64,000 nucleotides of DNA from Psychroflexus halocasei (GCF_900107595.1 NZ_FNQF01000003.1:124001-188000); one strand, 5' to 3'; shown: positions 40,841 through 50,395, counted from the first letter of the stretch. Made by a program: numbers and translations. The notes: generated from the letters alone by a model not told the origin.

Positions 40841-42889
40841 TTATTTTAAGATTCCAGCCAATTCAAAGATAAAAGCATACTCTTTTGCTAATTCTTTCAG
40901 TGCCTCAAATCTTCCAGATGCGCCACCATGACCAGTTTTCATGTTGGTCTCTAAATAAACTTTATTCGTATTATTTTTTTGTAATCTTAAGCGTGCCACC
41001 CACTTAGCAGGCTCCCAATACTGAACTTGAGAATCATAAAACCCAGTTGTAACGAGTAAATGTGGATATTGACAATCTTTAATATTATCGTAAGGCGAGT
41101 AAGATTTAATGTAATGATAATATTGGGCATCATTAGGATTTCCCCATTCATCATATTCACCAGTCGTTAATGGAATGCTATCATCTAGCATCGTCGTGAC
41201 AACATCAACAAAAGGAACTGCCGCAATCATGCCATGGTATAAATCTGGTCGCGTATTCATAACTGCGCCAACAAGCAAGCCTCCTGCTGAGCCACCCATT
41301 GCGTATAAATGCTCAGGACTTGTATATAAATGCTCAATCAAATATTCTGAAACAGCGATAAAATCTGAAAAAGTATTTTTCTTTTTTAATAATTTTCCAT
41401 CTTCATACCATTGTCGCCCTAAATACTCACTCCCTCGAATATGAGCAATAACAAAAACAAAACCGCGATCTAAAAGCGACAGTCGTGTTGATGAAAAATA
41501 AGGATCAACTGTGTGCCCATAACTTCCGTAACCATATTGTAACAGCGGATTCTTGCCATCTCGCTGAATGCCTTTTTTATAAACAATAGACATTGGTATT
41601 TTCACACCATCAGCAGCTGTTGCCCAAGCGCGCTCTGCAATATAATTTGAAGCTTTAAAATCTGGATCCAAAACTTCTGATTGCTTCATCACGACTTCCG
41701 TCTGATCTTTCATATTAAAATCAATGACAGATGTTGGTGTAGTTAATGAACTATAAACATAACGCAATGTATCAGTTTCGAAATCAGGATTTGAAGACGT
41801 CCCTAATGTGTAAGTTTCACTTGAAATCGGCACAAAATAGTCTTCTGACAAATCCCATGATAAAACTCTTAGTCGTGTCAAACCATTAAAACGCTCTGTC
41901 AAAACAAGGTAATTTTTAAAAATATCAGCGTCTTCAAGTAGAACATCATCACGATGCGAAATCACATCTTCCCAATGCTCAACTTCAGTTTTGTCGATTG
42001 GTGTACGCATGAGTCTGAAGTTTGATGCTCCACCTTTATTTGTCAAAATATAAAAGTAATCCTCATAATGTGCAACGCTGTACTCTAAGTTTGGAGTTCT
42101 TTTCTGAATGATTTTAAAATCAGCATTTGGCTTATTTGCTGAAATGAATCTATATTCATCTTGTAAAGTACTAGACGAACCTATGATGATAAAATCACGC
42201 GATTTTGACTTAAAAACATAAGTATTAAATGTAGCATCATCTTCTTGATAAACAAGTTCATCTTCGGTATTGTTTTGATCAAGGTGATGCTTGTAAATTT
42301 GATGAGATCTTAAAGTTTGTGGATCTTTTCTAGTATAAAAAAGCGTTTTATTATCACTTGCCCAACATGAACTTCCAGTTGTTTTTTCAATTTTTTGATC
42401 TAAAATCTCACCTGTTTCAATGTCTTTGATATGAATTGTATATTCACGGCGGCTGACATTGTCCACTCCAAAAGCTGCTAATTTATTATCTGGGCTAATT
42501 GAAATACCTGATAATTTATAGTAATCGAAACCTTCTGCCATTTGATTGACATCAAATAAGATCTTCTCCTCCGCATCAATGTGATCTTTTCGTCTTGTAT
42601 AAATCGGGTAATCTTTTCCTTTCTCAAATTTAGCTTGATACCAATAGCCATCTAAGAAATATGGAACTGAAGAATCATCTTCTTTAATTCGAGATTTCAT
42701 TTCCTGAAATAAATCTTGAGTGAAATCTTCTAAGTGTTGTGTTTCCTTTTTATAGTAAGCATTCTCTTCTTCTAAATATTTGCGAACTTCTGGATTCTCA
42801 CGCTGATTTAACCAATAAAATTCATCATGACGTTGATCACCATGTGCTTCTAAAATTTTAGATTCCTGCTTAGCTTTTGGAATACTCAT
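40841..42889 (-). CDS. ptrB: S9 family prolyl oligopeptidase / oligopeptidase B
   Basis: A 682-residue serine peptidase. An N-terminal seven-bladed propeller (about 60-400) is followed by an alpha/beta hydrolase domain with the nucleophile in YAMGGSAGGLLVGAV, an Asp in VTTGFYDSQVQYWEPAKW, and a catalytic His in KTGHGGASGRFE. GYGSYGHTVDPYFS is a further S9A signature. It cleaves short peptides after basic residues or proline. No signal peptide, so cytoplasmic. It has its own -7 box and stops just ahead of the sulfonolipid promoter. Confidence 0.93.
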   Translation of the reverse strand: MSIPKAKQESKILEAHGDQRHDEFYWLNQRENPEVRKYLEEENAYYKKETQHLEDFTQDLFQEMKSRIKEDDSSVPYFLDGYWYQAKFEKGKDYPIYTRRKDHIDAEEKILFDVNQMAEGFDYYKLSGISISPDNKLAAFGVDNVSRREYTIHIKDIETGEILDQKIEKTTGSSCWASDNKTLFYTRKDPQTLRSHQIYKHHLDQNNTEDELVYQEDDATFNTYVFKSKSRDFIIIGSSSTLQDEYRFISANKPNADFKIIQKRTPNLEYSVAHYEDYFYILTNKGGASNFRLMRTPIDKTEVEHWEDVISHRDDVLLEDADIFKNYLVLTERFNGLTRLRVLSWDLSEDYFVPISSETYTLGTSSNPDFETDTLRYVYSSLTTPTSVIDFNMKDQTEVVMKQSEVLDPDFKASNYIAERAWATAADGVKIPMSIVYKKGIQRDGKNPLLQYGYGSYGHTVDPYFSSTRLSLLDRGFVFVIAHIRGSEYLGRQWYEDGKLLKKKNTFSDFIAVSEYLIEHLYTSPEHLYAMGGSAGGLLVGAVMNTRPDLYHGMIAAVPFVDVVTTMLDDSIPLTTGEYDEWGNPNDAQYYHYIKSYSPYDNIKDCQYPHLLVTTGFYDSQVQYWEPAKWVARLRLQKNNTNKVYLETNMKTGHGGASGRFEALKELAKEYAFIFELAGILK

Positions 42890-42906
42890 AGTTATTTATT
42901 TTTTTG

Positions 42907-42914
42907 CAAAGATA
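42907..42914 (-). promoter_or_regulatory. -7 box of the oligopeptidase gene
   Basis: On the minus strand TATCTTTG matches TAnnTTTG, 17 bases before the ATG at 42889. It forms a divergent pair with the ybaB promoter. Confidence 0.5.
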
Positions 42915-42978
42915 ACTTTTTGTAATACCTCACTCATTTTAAAAAACTTTAAAATCAATTCTCTTTAATTCATTTTTA

Positions 42979-42986
42979 TAAATTTG
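42979..42986 (+). promoter_or_regulatory. -7 box of ybaB
   Basis: TAAATTTG matches TAnnTTTG, 12 bases before the ybaB ATG (42999), giving a very short leader. Confidence 0.55.
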
Positions 42987-42998
42987 TAGAAAAAAATT

Positions 42999-43316
42999 AT
43001 GTTTGGAGATATGATGGGGATGATGAGTAAACTCAAAGAAGCCCAACAAAAGGTTGAAGAAACTAAGAAAAGATTAGACACTGTCACACTTTCAGAGCAA
43101 AGCAATGATGGTCTTTTAAAAGTGACAATCACGGCAAATCGCGAGATAAAGTCTTTAGATATTGATGATGAATTGTTTGAAGATAAGGAACAACTCGAAG
43201 ATTACTTGATCTTGACACTTAACAAAGCGATTCAGAAAGCAACAGAAGTGAATGAAGCTGAAATTTCGGCTGTTGCCAAAGATGGCATGCCAGATATTCC
43301 TGGCTTAACAAGCTAG
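42999..43316 (+). CDS. ybaB: YbaB/EbfC family nucleoid-associated protein
   Basis: A 105-residue DNA-binding protein of the YbaB family. The helical N-terminus ([20 protein letters not shown]) is followed by strands ([20 protein letters not shown]) and a C-terminal helix, ending in the low-complexity [10 protein letters not shown]. It forms dimers that coat or bend DNA. It is not next to recR or dnaX here, unlike in many other phyla. It converges on the DUF721 gene with a four-base overlap of stops. Confidence 0.93.
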   Translation: MFGDMMGMMSKLKEAQQKVEETKKRLDTVTLSEQSNDGLLKVTITANREIKSLDIDDELFEDKEQLEDYLILTLNKAIQKATEVNEAEISAVAKDGMPDIPGLTS

Positions 43317-43612
43317 TTTAAAACTAATTTCGTAATTAAAGGATTTGGTAATTGCTCGTTAAGCCGGGCAATTATTTTTTCCTTTCCATAGCTTAACTCT
43401 TCTCGCAAAGCAGAAGATTTTAGGCTGACTCTTAAAGTCCCATTATTGAAATCAACTTTTTCGGTATAATTTTTAATTCCATTGCCGAGTTCACTGTACC
43501 AAAGTTCTTCAATTTCAACTTTGTCAAGACCTTTATTCAGATGCATTTTATCTTTAAATAGATCAAGAGCATCTTTCATACTCAATTCTTCTCTATTCCT
43601 TTTATTCTTCAA
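43313..43612 (-). CDS. DUF721 (DciA-like) protein
   Basis: About 99 residues. [55 protein letters not shown] and [11 protein letters not shown] match the DUF721 family, which includes the helicase-loader DciA. Its usual place next to recF supports the call. The start is uncertain. A TTG at 43612 gives [16 protein letters not shown], like family N-termini, and overlaps the preceding gene's stop. The ATG at 43579 would be shorter. The longer frame to 43669 is not supported. Confidence 0.78.
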   Translation of the reverse strand: MKNKRNREELSMKDALDLFKDKMHLNKGLDKVEIEELWYSELGNGIKNYTEKVDFNNGTLRVSLKSSALREELSYGKEKIIARLNEQLPNPLITKLVLN

Positions 43613-44021
43613 TTTCAATAGGTTTAAAACGTTTATAAATGTAATAAAAAGATGAATCGTTTTTAACAACGAGCTTCTCTTCAGTCAACTCAATAATAGT
43701 CTCTCGCCATTGATCAAATTGATTATCATAAATAATTCTCAAACTGTCATTTTCATATTTTAAGCTAAATTCCTCTTGATCTTTACTAGCTTTGTCTTTA
43801 CCGGTGAGTTGCGGCTGAACTTTTTTACGAAAGCCAGAGGAATCTTCTACGTAAAAATAATCCACAGTTGTGCTAACTTTATATTGTTTATCACCAAAAG
43901 GTGTTTCTGCTTTATCGATTTCCCAATAACCTTCAAGATTTTTTAAATCAAAATCTTGAGGTGATTCCTCACAAGCTGTCAATAAAACTGCGATTGATAA
44001 AAAGTAAAATATATTTTTCAT
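43602..44021 (-). CDS. Lipocalin-like lipoprotein
   Basis: A 139-residue lipoprotein ([17 protein letters not shown], lipobox Cys17). [20 protein letters not shown] resembles lipocalin-like domains, in which a G-x-W motif opens a beta-barrel. It may bind a small hydrophobic ligand. It overlaps recF by four bases at its start and the DUF721 gene at its end. The recF-lipocalin-DUF721 order is typical of flavobacteria. Confidence 0.75.
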   Translation of the reverse strand: MKNIFYFLSIAVLLTACEESPQDFDLKNLEGYWEIDKAETPFGDKQYKVSTTVDYFYVEDSSGFRKKVQPQLTGKDKASKDQEEFSLKYENDSLRIIYDNQFDQWRETIIELTEEKLVVKNDSSFYYIYKRFKPIEIEE

Positions 44022-45112
44022 TCTTTTTCGCTTAAATTAATCATTTTATAATTTTCTGTACTCGATTTCACAACATCTTCAGTACGTTCTGCGTGTGTGT
44101 CACTGATAAAAAGTTGTCCCATATCTTCATGTGTCACCATTTGAATAATTTGCGCCACGCGATTTTCATCTAACTTATCGAAAATATCATCAAGAAGCAC
44201 AATGGGTTTAAAGCCTTTAATGTTTTTTAAAAAATCATATTGTGCAAATTTTAAAGCAATCAAATATGATTTCTGTTGACCTTGTGAGCCAAACTTCTTT
44301 ACCGAATGACCATTAATCTTAAATTTTAAATCATCTTTATGCGTCCCAACTGTTGAATATTGTCTTTGCAAGTCTTTTTGTTGCGCCTCGACAAATAAAG
44401 CATTGAGGTTTTCAGAATCGTTCAGTTGGCTTTTATAATGCAAACTTATTTGCTCACGACCACCACTAATGTCTTTGTATCTCTTTTGTAAAATAGGTTC
44501 AAATATTTTGACAAAAGCTTGTCTTTTTTCATAAATCACTTCAGCTAAGTCATTCATTTGATCGTTATAAACCGCTAAAGAATCACTGTTAAATGTCCGA
44601 TTGACAGCGAAATACTTCAGAAGCGCATTGCGTTGTGATAAAAGCTTTGAATATTTCAGAATGGTTTCAAGATATTGTTTATCTCCTTGTGCAATAACGC
44701 CATCCATAAATTTTCTTCGCGTTTCACTCCCTTCCAAAATCAAATCTCTGTCAGTTGGCGTAATAATAACTAAAGGAATTAAGCCGATATGATCACTTAT
44801 TTTGTCATAAATTTTAGCGTTTCTTTTCAGAACTTTTTTCTGTCCTTTTTTAAAACTCACAACAATACGCTCGTTTTTATCAGAAATTTCTAAAGCACCA
44901 TCAACAACAAAAAAGTCATCTCCGTGATGAATATTTTGACTACTAATGGGATTATAATAGCTTTTACCGAAAGCTAAATGATAAATTGCGTCTAAAATAT
45001 TTGTTTTTCCTATTCCATTTTGACCCACCAAACAATTAATATGCGCATTAAAATTAAGATCTAACTGACTGAAGTTCTTATAGTTTAGCAAGGATAATTT
45101 GTTAATTTGCAT
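44018..45112 (-). CDS. recF: DNA replication and repair protein RecF
   Basis: A 364-residue SMC-like ATPase that loads RecA at gapped DNA. The Walker A loop is GQNGIGKT (30-37) after [53 protein letters not shown] (signature) and [16 protein letters not shown] (Walker B/D-loop) are all present. No dnaA, dnaN or gyrB is nearby, so it is not in the classical oriC operon. The next two genes overlap it. Confidence 0.96.
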   Translation of the reverse strand: MQINKLSLLNYKNFSQLDLNFNAHINCLVGQNGIGKTNILDAIYHLAFGKSYYNPISSQNIHHGDDFFVVDGALEISDKNERIVVSFKKGQKKVLKRNAKIYDKISDHIGLIPLVIITPTDRDLILEGSETRRKFMDGVIAQGDKQYLETILKYSKLLSQRNALLKYFAVNRTFNSDSLAVYNDQMNDLAEVIYEKRQAFVKIFEPILQKRYKDISGGREQISLHYKSQLNDSENLNALFVEAQQKDLQRQYSTVGTHKDDLKFKINGHSVKKFGSQGQQKSYLIALKFAQYDFLKNIKGFKPIVLLDDIFDKLDENRVAQIIQMVTHEDMGQLFISDTHAERTEDVVKSSTENYKMINLSEKE

Positions 45113-45198
45113 AGGTGAAAAATTCTCTGAAAATCAAATATTATTAAGAGAAGCGAAAATATCAAATAAAATGTATTTTTATATCGTGATAAAAATTA

Positions 45199-45206
45199 TA
45201 TTTTTG
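45199..45206 (+). promoter_or_regulatory. -7 box of the TPR gene
   Basis: TATTTTTG matches TAnnTTTG, 30 bases before the ATG at 45237. No -33 TTG at the usual distance was found. Confidence 0.5.
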
Positions 45207-45236
45207 CGCGTCTATATAAACTGATATAACGATATT

Positions 45237-46016
45237 ATGGCATCATACAAGAAAAGAGGATATAAATCTTCAAAGAAAGCTTCAGACAAAGATCAAAACC
45301 AAGTTGAAGATCACGACTCTACAACAGCTGAAGTTTTTGAAACTTTAGATGAAAAAGCGAATAAAACTGAGCGTTTCGTCAGTCAATACCAAAAGCAAAT
45401 CTTCGGTGTCATTATCGTCATTATCGTTGGTGTTATCGGCTTCTTAGGCTATCAAAAATTAATCGTTGAGCCTAATGAAAATGAAGCTGCAAACGAACTC
45501 AATCAAGCGCAAGTTTACTTTAAAGACGCTATTGAAGCACAAAATAAACCAATGAAAGACTCGCTTTACAAGCTTGCGATCAACGGTGGTAATGGAAAAT
45601 TTGGTTTTGCCGATATTTCTGATCAATACAGCGGAACAAAATCTGCTAATCTTGCAAATTACTACGCAGGAATGTCATACTTCAAATTAGCTGAATACAA
45701 AAAAGCGATTGAATATTTAGATAATTTCAAAGCAGACGATCAAATTTTGATGCCTATAGCACAAGGAACAATTGCTGATGCATTCCAACAAATTGGACAG
45801 CCAGATAAAGCACTTTCTTATTACGAAAAGGCTGCAAAAATGAAATCAAATTCATTTACAACGCCTAAATATTTATTAAAAGCAGGCATTACAGCTATTG
45901 AATTAGGGAAAGCAGATGTTGCAGTGAAGCATTTGAACAACCTAAAAGAAAAATACGCAGATAGCCAAGAAGCTAAAGATGCGGAAGTTTATATAGGACA
46001 AGCTAACGCAATGTAA
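45237..46016 (+). CDS. Tetratricopeptide repeat membrane protein, YfgM-like
   Basis: A 259-residue protein. A Lys-rich N-terminus precedes one transmembrane helix (IFGVIIVIIVGVIGFLGYQK). The periplasmic part holds TPR units (SANLANYYAGMSYFKLAEYK, GTIADAFQQIGQPDKALSYY, YLLKAGITAIELGKADVAV). The layout resembles YfgM, a partner of the Sec translocon and periplasmic chaperones. It is followed two bases after its stop by ribH. Its own function is uncertain. Confidence 0.85.
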   Translation: MASYKKRGYKSSKKASDKDQNQVEDHDSTTAEVFETLDEKANKTERFVSQYQKQIFGVIIVIIVGVIGFLGYQKLIVEPNENEAANELNQAQVYFKDAIEAQNKPMKDSLYKLAINGGNGKFGFADISDQYSGTKSANLANYYAGMSYFKLAEYKKAIEYLDNFKADDQILMPIAQGTIADAFQQIGQPDKALSYYEKAAKMKSNSFTTPKYLLKAGITAIELGKADVAVKHLNNLKEKYADSQEAKDAEVYIGQANAM

Positions 46017-46018
46017 TC

Positions 46019-46516
46019 ATGGCAACCGCAGGAACAGACCTTTCGTTTTACGACAAATCAGAATTACCTGAAGCAAAGGATTTCAGAATAGGAATTGTTG
46101 TTTCAGAATGGAATAATGACATTACAGGCAATCTATTTCAAGGCGCATTTGACGCCTTGACAGATTGCGGTGTTCTCAAAGAAAACATCGTGAGATGGGA
46201 CGTCCCTGGCAGTTTTGAATTGATTTACGGCTGCAAAAAAATACAAGAAAGTTACGACATGCTTGACGCTGTTATCGCTATTGGAAACGTGATTCAGGGA
46301 GAAACAAAGCACTTCGATTTTGTTTGTCATGGCGTTACGCAAGGCATCACAGACCTCAATGTCAAAAGTGATATTCCAACCATTTTCTGTGTTTTAACAG
46401 ATAACACAAAACAACAATCCATCGATAGATCTGGAGGAAAACATGGTAATAAAGGTGCTGAAGCTGCAATTGCAGCAATCAAAATGGCACAATTAAGAAA
46501 AGAGGCTAAGTTTTAA
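46019..46516 (+). CDS. ribH: 6,7-dimethyl-8-ribityllumazine synthase
   Basis: A 165-residue enzyme that makes the riboflavin precursor lumazine from 5-amino-6-ribitylaminouracil and 3,4-dihydroxy-2-butanone 4-phosphate. FRIGIVVSEWNNDITGNLFQ, VRWDVPGSFELIYGCKK and AIGNVIQGETKHFDFVC include the substrate-binding and catalytic positions, and GNKGAEAAIAAIKMAQL is the C-terminal helix. No FMN riboswitch is visible upstream; the gene is simply co-transcribed with the TPR gene. Confidence 0.96.
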   Translation: MATAGTDLSFYDKSELPEAKDFRIGIVVSEWNNDITGNLFQGAFDALTDCGVLKENIVRWDVPGSFELIYGCKKIQESYDMLDAVIAIGNVIQGETKHFDFVCHGVTQGITDLNVKSDIPTIFCVLTDNTKQQSIDRSGGKHGNKGAEAAIAAIKMAQLRKEAKF

Positions 46517-46582
46517 TCAAAATCAAATCTTTTACTTTTCTTAAATTATAGGCTTTGCTTATATAGATCGCTAATATTTCAT

Positions 46583-46590
46583 TAAATTTG
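46583..46590 (+). promoter_or_regulatory. -7 box ahead of the 46609-mutL genes
   Basis: TAAATTTG matches TAnnTTTG, 18 bases before the ATG at 46609. Confidence 0.5.
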
Positions 46591-46608
46591 ATTTTTCTAA
46601 ACTGAACT

Positions 46609-46899
46609 ATGTTTAAAGTAAAATCATTTAAATTAAGAAAAAATACGCGATACAACTATACGCCTCGCTATTATGATGGTAAAAAAGTAGATAACGTTTA
46701 CGAAATTGATTCGACTTTTAACAAATTCAAATCAACACACAACTCAATCGACTTTGGCTCTCACTGGTCTGATGTACGAAAAAATAGCAGAACAAGAGGT
46801 AATCGTTCCATCAATAAAAGAGTGATTCTTATCGCTCTTGTTTTAGTTTTTATTTTCTTATGGATCATTGATTTTGATTTGTCAATATTCAGTCAATAG
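46609..46899 (+). CDS. Small membrane protein of unknown function between ribH and mutL
   Basis: A 96-residue protein with a basic N-terminus (FKLRKNTRYNYTPRYYDG) and a C-terminal transmembrane helix (RVILIALVLVFIFLWIIDF). Related proteins at this locus in flavobacteria are sometimes labelled riboflavin synthase subunit beta. That name comes only from the ribH neighbour, and nothing in the sequence supports it. It starts four bases before mutL in the same direction. Confidence 0.75.
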   Translation: MFKVKSFKLRKNTRYNYTPRYYDGKKVDNVYEIDSTFNKFKSTHNSIDFGSHWSDVRKNSRTRGNRSINKRVILIALVLVFIFLWIIDFDLSIFSQ

Positions 46900-46902
46900 T
46901 TT

Positions 46903-48735
46903 ATGAAAAGGAGAATTCAGTTACTGCCAGATCATGTCGCGAACCAAATCGCTGCTGGTGAAGTCGTCCAGCGTCCTGCTTCTGTTGTTAAGGAACTCAT
47001 AGAAAATGCTGTTGATGCCAATGCACAACACATCAATTTGTTGGTAAAAGATGCAGGTAAAACTCTTGTGCAAGTGATTGATGATGGTGATGGCATGACA
47101 GATACTGATGCCCGACTATCACTTGAAAGACATGCGACTTCAAAAATTTCAAAAGCCGAAGATTTATTTAAAATTCATACCAAAGGTTTCCGTGGCGAAG
47201 CGCTTGCATCTATCGCAGCGATTGCGCATTTGGAGATGAAATCAAAAACTGATGACAGTGACATCGGTGTTCAAATCAATGTTGAAGGCAGTGAAGTAAG
47301 TCAGCAAATTCCAACGGTGACGCCAACAGGAACCTCAATTGCTGTTAAAAATTTATTCTTTAATATTCCTGCTCGCCGTAATTTCCTGAAATCTGATAGT
47401 GTTGAACTCAAACATATTATTGATGAATTTCAGAGAGTTGCATTAGCGCATCCTGATATTAGTTTTAAAATGATTCATAACGGCAATGAACTTTTCAACT
47501 TGCCACAATCAAATTTAAGACAGCGTATCGTCGGAATTATGGGAAGCAAAAGCAACGAAAAGCTTGTTCCTGTTAATGAAGATACTGATCTCATAAAAAT
47601 AAGAGGCTTTATTGGTAAACCTGAATTTGCAAAGCGCTCTCGCGGTGAACAATTCTTCTTTGTCAATAATAGATTTATCAAAAATAATTATTTGAATCAT
47701 GCCATTACAATGGCTTATGAAGGTTTGTTGAAAGACAAAACGCACCCCTCCTATTTTCTCTATTTAGAAATTGATTCAGAACGTATTGACATCAATATTC
47801 ATCCAACTAAAACTGAAATAAAATTTGATGACCAGCATGCGATTTATTCGATTTTGCAAAGTGCTATCAAACACAGTTTAGGTCAATTCAATATTGCGCC
47901 AAGTCTTGATTTTGAAAAAGATTCAAGTTTTGAAACCTCATATCGTCAACATAAAAATCCTGTAAAACTTCCAGAAATAGAAGTTGACAGGGATTTTAAT
48001 CCTTTTAAAGAAGAAAAACAAAACCCAAGACCTCAAGCTTCATTTCAACAAAGCTCTTTTCAGCATGAGAAAAAAGCAGTTCCGAGCAATTGGGAAGATT
48101 TATATAACGTTGAGTCAGCAATTGCAGATGACCAGCAACAAACAAATTTATTTGAAGATAAACAGGTTGAACAATCCTCAAAATCTTTTCAACTCAACAA
48201 CAAATATATTGTCACGCCGTTTAAATCTGGCGTTTTGATGATGAATCAACATCGTGCTCATTTCAGAATTTTGTATGAAGAATTACTCAAAAATATCACT
48301 GAACAACCTGCTGCGAGTCAGCAATTATTGTTTCCGCTAGAGTTGAGTTTAAATGTGCATTCAATTGAAATTTTTAAAGAATTAAAAGAATCTTTAGAAA
48401 ACACAGGATTTTCTTTTACTAAAATGACAAATCAAAGCGTTGTGATTAATGGCATACCTGATATGATTCAGGAGAGTCAAGTAGATCAAATCATAGACGA
48501 ATTATTTTCTGAATTTGAAAATGAGATTCCAGAAACTGGTTTTGAAAGCAATACGATTCTCGCCAAATCTCTTGCAAAAAATATGGCGATCAAAAATGGT
48601 ATTTCTTTAAAAGAAGATGAACAACAGCAGTTGATCAACTCTCTTTTTTATTGTAAAGATTATTTACAAACACCTGATGATAAACAGATTTTCATTAATT
48701 TATCCGTCGATGATATCGATAAAAAATTTGCTTAA
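46903..48735 (+). CDS. mutL: DNA mismatch repair protein MutL
   Basis: A 610-residue GHKL ATPase. IAAGEVVQRPASVVKELIEN, AVDANAQHI, DDGDGMT and KGFRGEALASIAA are all present in the N-terminal half. The middle (about 340-420) is a poorly conserved linker. In the C-terminal half the endonuclease motif DQHAxxExxxxE is degenerate (N448-Q-H-R-A-H-F454...E459), and no CPHGRP-type zinc motif is visible. It is therefore probably not a classic nicking MutL. It abuts the rhomboid gene directly. Confidence 0.94.
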   Translation: MKRRIQLLPDHVANQIAAGEVVQRPASVVKELIENAVDANAQHINLLVKDAGKTLVQVIDDGDGMTDTDARLSLERHATSKISKAEDLFKIHTKGFRGEALASIAAIAHLEMKSKTDDSDIGVQINVEGSEVSQQIPTVTPTGTSIAVKNLFFNIPARRNFLKSDSVELKHIIDEFQRVALAHPDISFKMIHNGNELFNLPQSNLRQRIVGIMGSKSNEKLVPVNEDTDLIKIRGFIGKPEFAKRSRGEQFFFVNNRFIKNNYLNHAITMAYEGLLKDKTHPSYFLYLEIDSERIDINIHPTKTEIKFDDQHAIYSILQSAIKHSLGQFNIAPSLDFEKDSSFETSYRQHKNPVKLPEIEVDRDFNPFKEEKQNPRPQASFQQSSFQHEKKAVPSNWEDLYNVESAIADDQQQTNLFEDKQVEQSSKSFQLNNKYIVTPFKSGVLMMNQHRAHFRILYEELLKNITEQPAASQQLLFPLELSLNVHSIEIFKELKESLENTGFSFTKMTNQSVVINGIPDMIQESQVDQIIDELFSEFENEIPETGFESNTILAKSLAKNMAIKNGISLKEDEQQQLINSLFYCKDYLQTPDDKQIFINLSVDDIDKKFA

Positions 48736-49494
48736 ATGGGAAGAATAACAACCACTGTTAAAACGCTTTTAATAGCGAATGTCCTTTTTTTTATAGGTTC
48801 TCAATTTATAGGTGATTTTGCTTATAAGCTTTTTGCTTTATGGTTTCCTGAGAATCCAAATTTTCAGATTTGGCAGGTTGTCACACACATGTTCATGCAT
48901 GCGCAAGAAGGCATCTCACATATTTTGTTTAATATGTTTGCACTTTACATTTTCGGGAGTGCTTTGGAGAACTATTTAGGACAACAAAAATTCTTGTTTA
49001 TCTACTTTTCAGCAGGACTTGGTGCAGCAGGTTTACAAATTTTATTTAGCTATTTCAATTTTAACTCAGCTTATGAATATTATGTCAATGCTGGTGTTTC
49101 TCCTGATCAAATACAAAATATGCTGCAAACTGTCTATGAAACCGGCCAATATCAGGTTTATGATAAAATCCCTCAAGACGTCACAACAGATTTATTAAGA
49201 ACTTATATCGTTCCTATGGTTGGCGCTTCAGGAGCTATTTTTGGTATTTTGGCTGCCTTTGCAATTGTGTATCCAAATATGCCATTATACATTATATTTG
49301 TTCCAATTCCGATTAAAGCCAAATACCTCATTGGTGGTTATTTTGCCATTAATGTATTTTCAGCTTTAACTGGTTTGTCTTTATTTGGGCCATCAAATAC
49401 AGCTTATTGGGCGCATATAGGTGGTGCAATTATCGGCTTTATTGTGATGTGGTATTGGAAGAAAAATGAGTTTAACGCGAATAGGTGGAACTAA
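48736..49494 (+). CDS. Rhomboid-family intramembrane serine protease (first copy)
   Basis: A 252-residue polytopic membrane protein with about six helices. The catalytic Ser165 lies in VGASGAIFGILAAF, and a His in YWAHIGGAIIGFI of the last helices completes the dyad. HMFMHAQEGISHILFNMFAL is the conserved early loop. It has a long extra loop (about 100-150). Rhomboids cut transmembrane segments of other proteins. It directly follows mutL and precedes a second rhomboid by one base. Confidence 0.9.
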   Translation: MGRITTTVKTLLIANVLFFIGSQFIGDFAYKLFALWFPENPNFQIWQVVTHMFMHAQEGISHILFNMFALYIFGSALENYLGQQKFLFIYFSAGLGAAGLQILFSYFNFNSAYEYYVNAGVSPDQIQNMLQTVYETGQYQVYDKIPQDVTTDLLRTYIVPMVGASGAIFGILAAFAIVYPNMPLYIIFVPIPIKAKYLIGGYFAINVFSALTGLSLFGPSNTAYWAHIGGAIIGFIVMWYWKKNEFNANRWN

Positions 49495-49495
49495 A

Positions 49496-50392
49496 ATGAA
49501 TTGGAAAGATAATTTACGTTACAAATACAACACTGCAAGTATTTTAGAAAAATTCATTGCAATTAATATTGTGATGTTTGTGCTCACCTTTGCTTTTAAC
49601 ACAATTGGTTTTCTATTTGGATCTAGCGGAAATAACCTCCTGATAGAATGGCTTGTTTTTCCAAAAGATTTATCTGATTTATTGTTCAAACCATGGTCCA
49701 TTCTTACCTATGCATTTTTACATGCTAGCATATTTCATATTTTATCAAATATGATTGTTCTATACTTTTCTGGCCAAATTTTTCTCAATTTTTACAACCG
49801 TAAAAAATTTGTAAATTTCTACATTCTAGGTGCTATTTTTGGAGCGCTTATTTTTGCCCTGAGCTATAATTTGTTTCCTGCTTTTCAAGGCACAGGAAAA
49901 TCATACCTCATAGGTGCTTCAGCTTCTGTTATGGCTATTTTAGTTGGTATCGCAACAAAAATTCCTAACTTTCAGGTTCGCTTGATGTTTTTAGGAAATC
50001 TTAAATTATGGTGGATTGCAGCTGGTCTTGTCGCTTTGGATTTTATTCAAATCCCTTTTGGGAATCCAGGCGGACATCTTGCACATCTAGGAGGTGCAGC
50101 TATTGGCTATCTTTACACAAAACAGCTTGAAAAAGGAAATGACATCGGCTCATGGATTGAAAGTAGTATCAATTATATTTCCGATTTTAGTTTTTCTTCC
50201 AAATCTAATCCTAAAATGAAGACTGTATACAAAAACAAACAAAAGAAAACAGAGAAGAAAAAATCCAACCTAAAGGATAAAAACAATCAGGAAAAAATTG
50301 ATAAAATTTTAGATAAAATCAGTAGTAGTGGTTACGGCAGCCTAACTAAAGAAGAAAAAGACTTTTTGTTTAGAGCTGGAAAAGATTTATAA
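49496..50392 (+). CDS. Rhomboid-family intramembrane serine protease (second copy) with C-terminal tail
   Basis: A 298-residue paralogue. Catalytic Ser142 in IGASASVMAIL and His in GGHLAHLGGAAIGYL are present. A Lys-rich cytoplasmic tail follows and ends with IDKILDKISSSGYGSLTKEE, a small motif found at rhomboid C-termini in Bacteroidota. The frame opens at 49466, but the ATG at 49496 avoids a 29-base overlap and gives the natural MNWKDNLRYKYN N-terminus. It is part of the mutL-rhomboid-rhomboid-EEP operon. Confidence 0.88.
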   Translation: MNWKDNLRYKYNTASILEKFIAINIVMFVLTFAFNTIGFLFGSSGNNLLIEWLVFPKDLSDLLFKPWSILTYAFLHASIFHILSNMIVLYFSGQIFLNFYNRKKFVNFYILGAIFGALIFALSYNLFPAFQGTGKSYLIGASASVMAILVGIATKIPNFQVRLMFLGNLKLWWIAAGLVALDFIQIPFGNPGGHLAHLGGAAIGYLYTKQLEKGNDIGSWIESSINYISDFSFSSKSNPKMKTVYKNKQKKTEKKKSNLKDKNNQEKIDKILDKISSSGYGSLTKEEKDFLFRAGKDL

Positions 50393-50395
50393 AAA

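Noticed and set aside
45180-45195. Near-match to the CRP/FNR motif (TGATAAAAATTAT) before the TPR gene
   Set aside because: One core mismatch and wrong distance from the -7 box at 45199.
46517-46608. Possible FMN riboswitch around ribH
   Set aside because: No conserved multi-stem FMN element is visible before or after ribH, and the gene is preceded by a gap of only two bases.
46609-46899. Annotation as riboflavin synthase subunit beta
   Set aside because: The 96-residue protein is a basic peptide plus one membrane helix with no lumazine or riboflavin synthase features.
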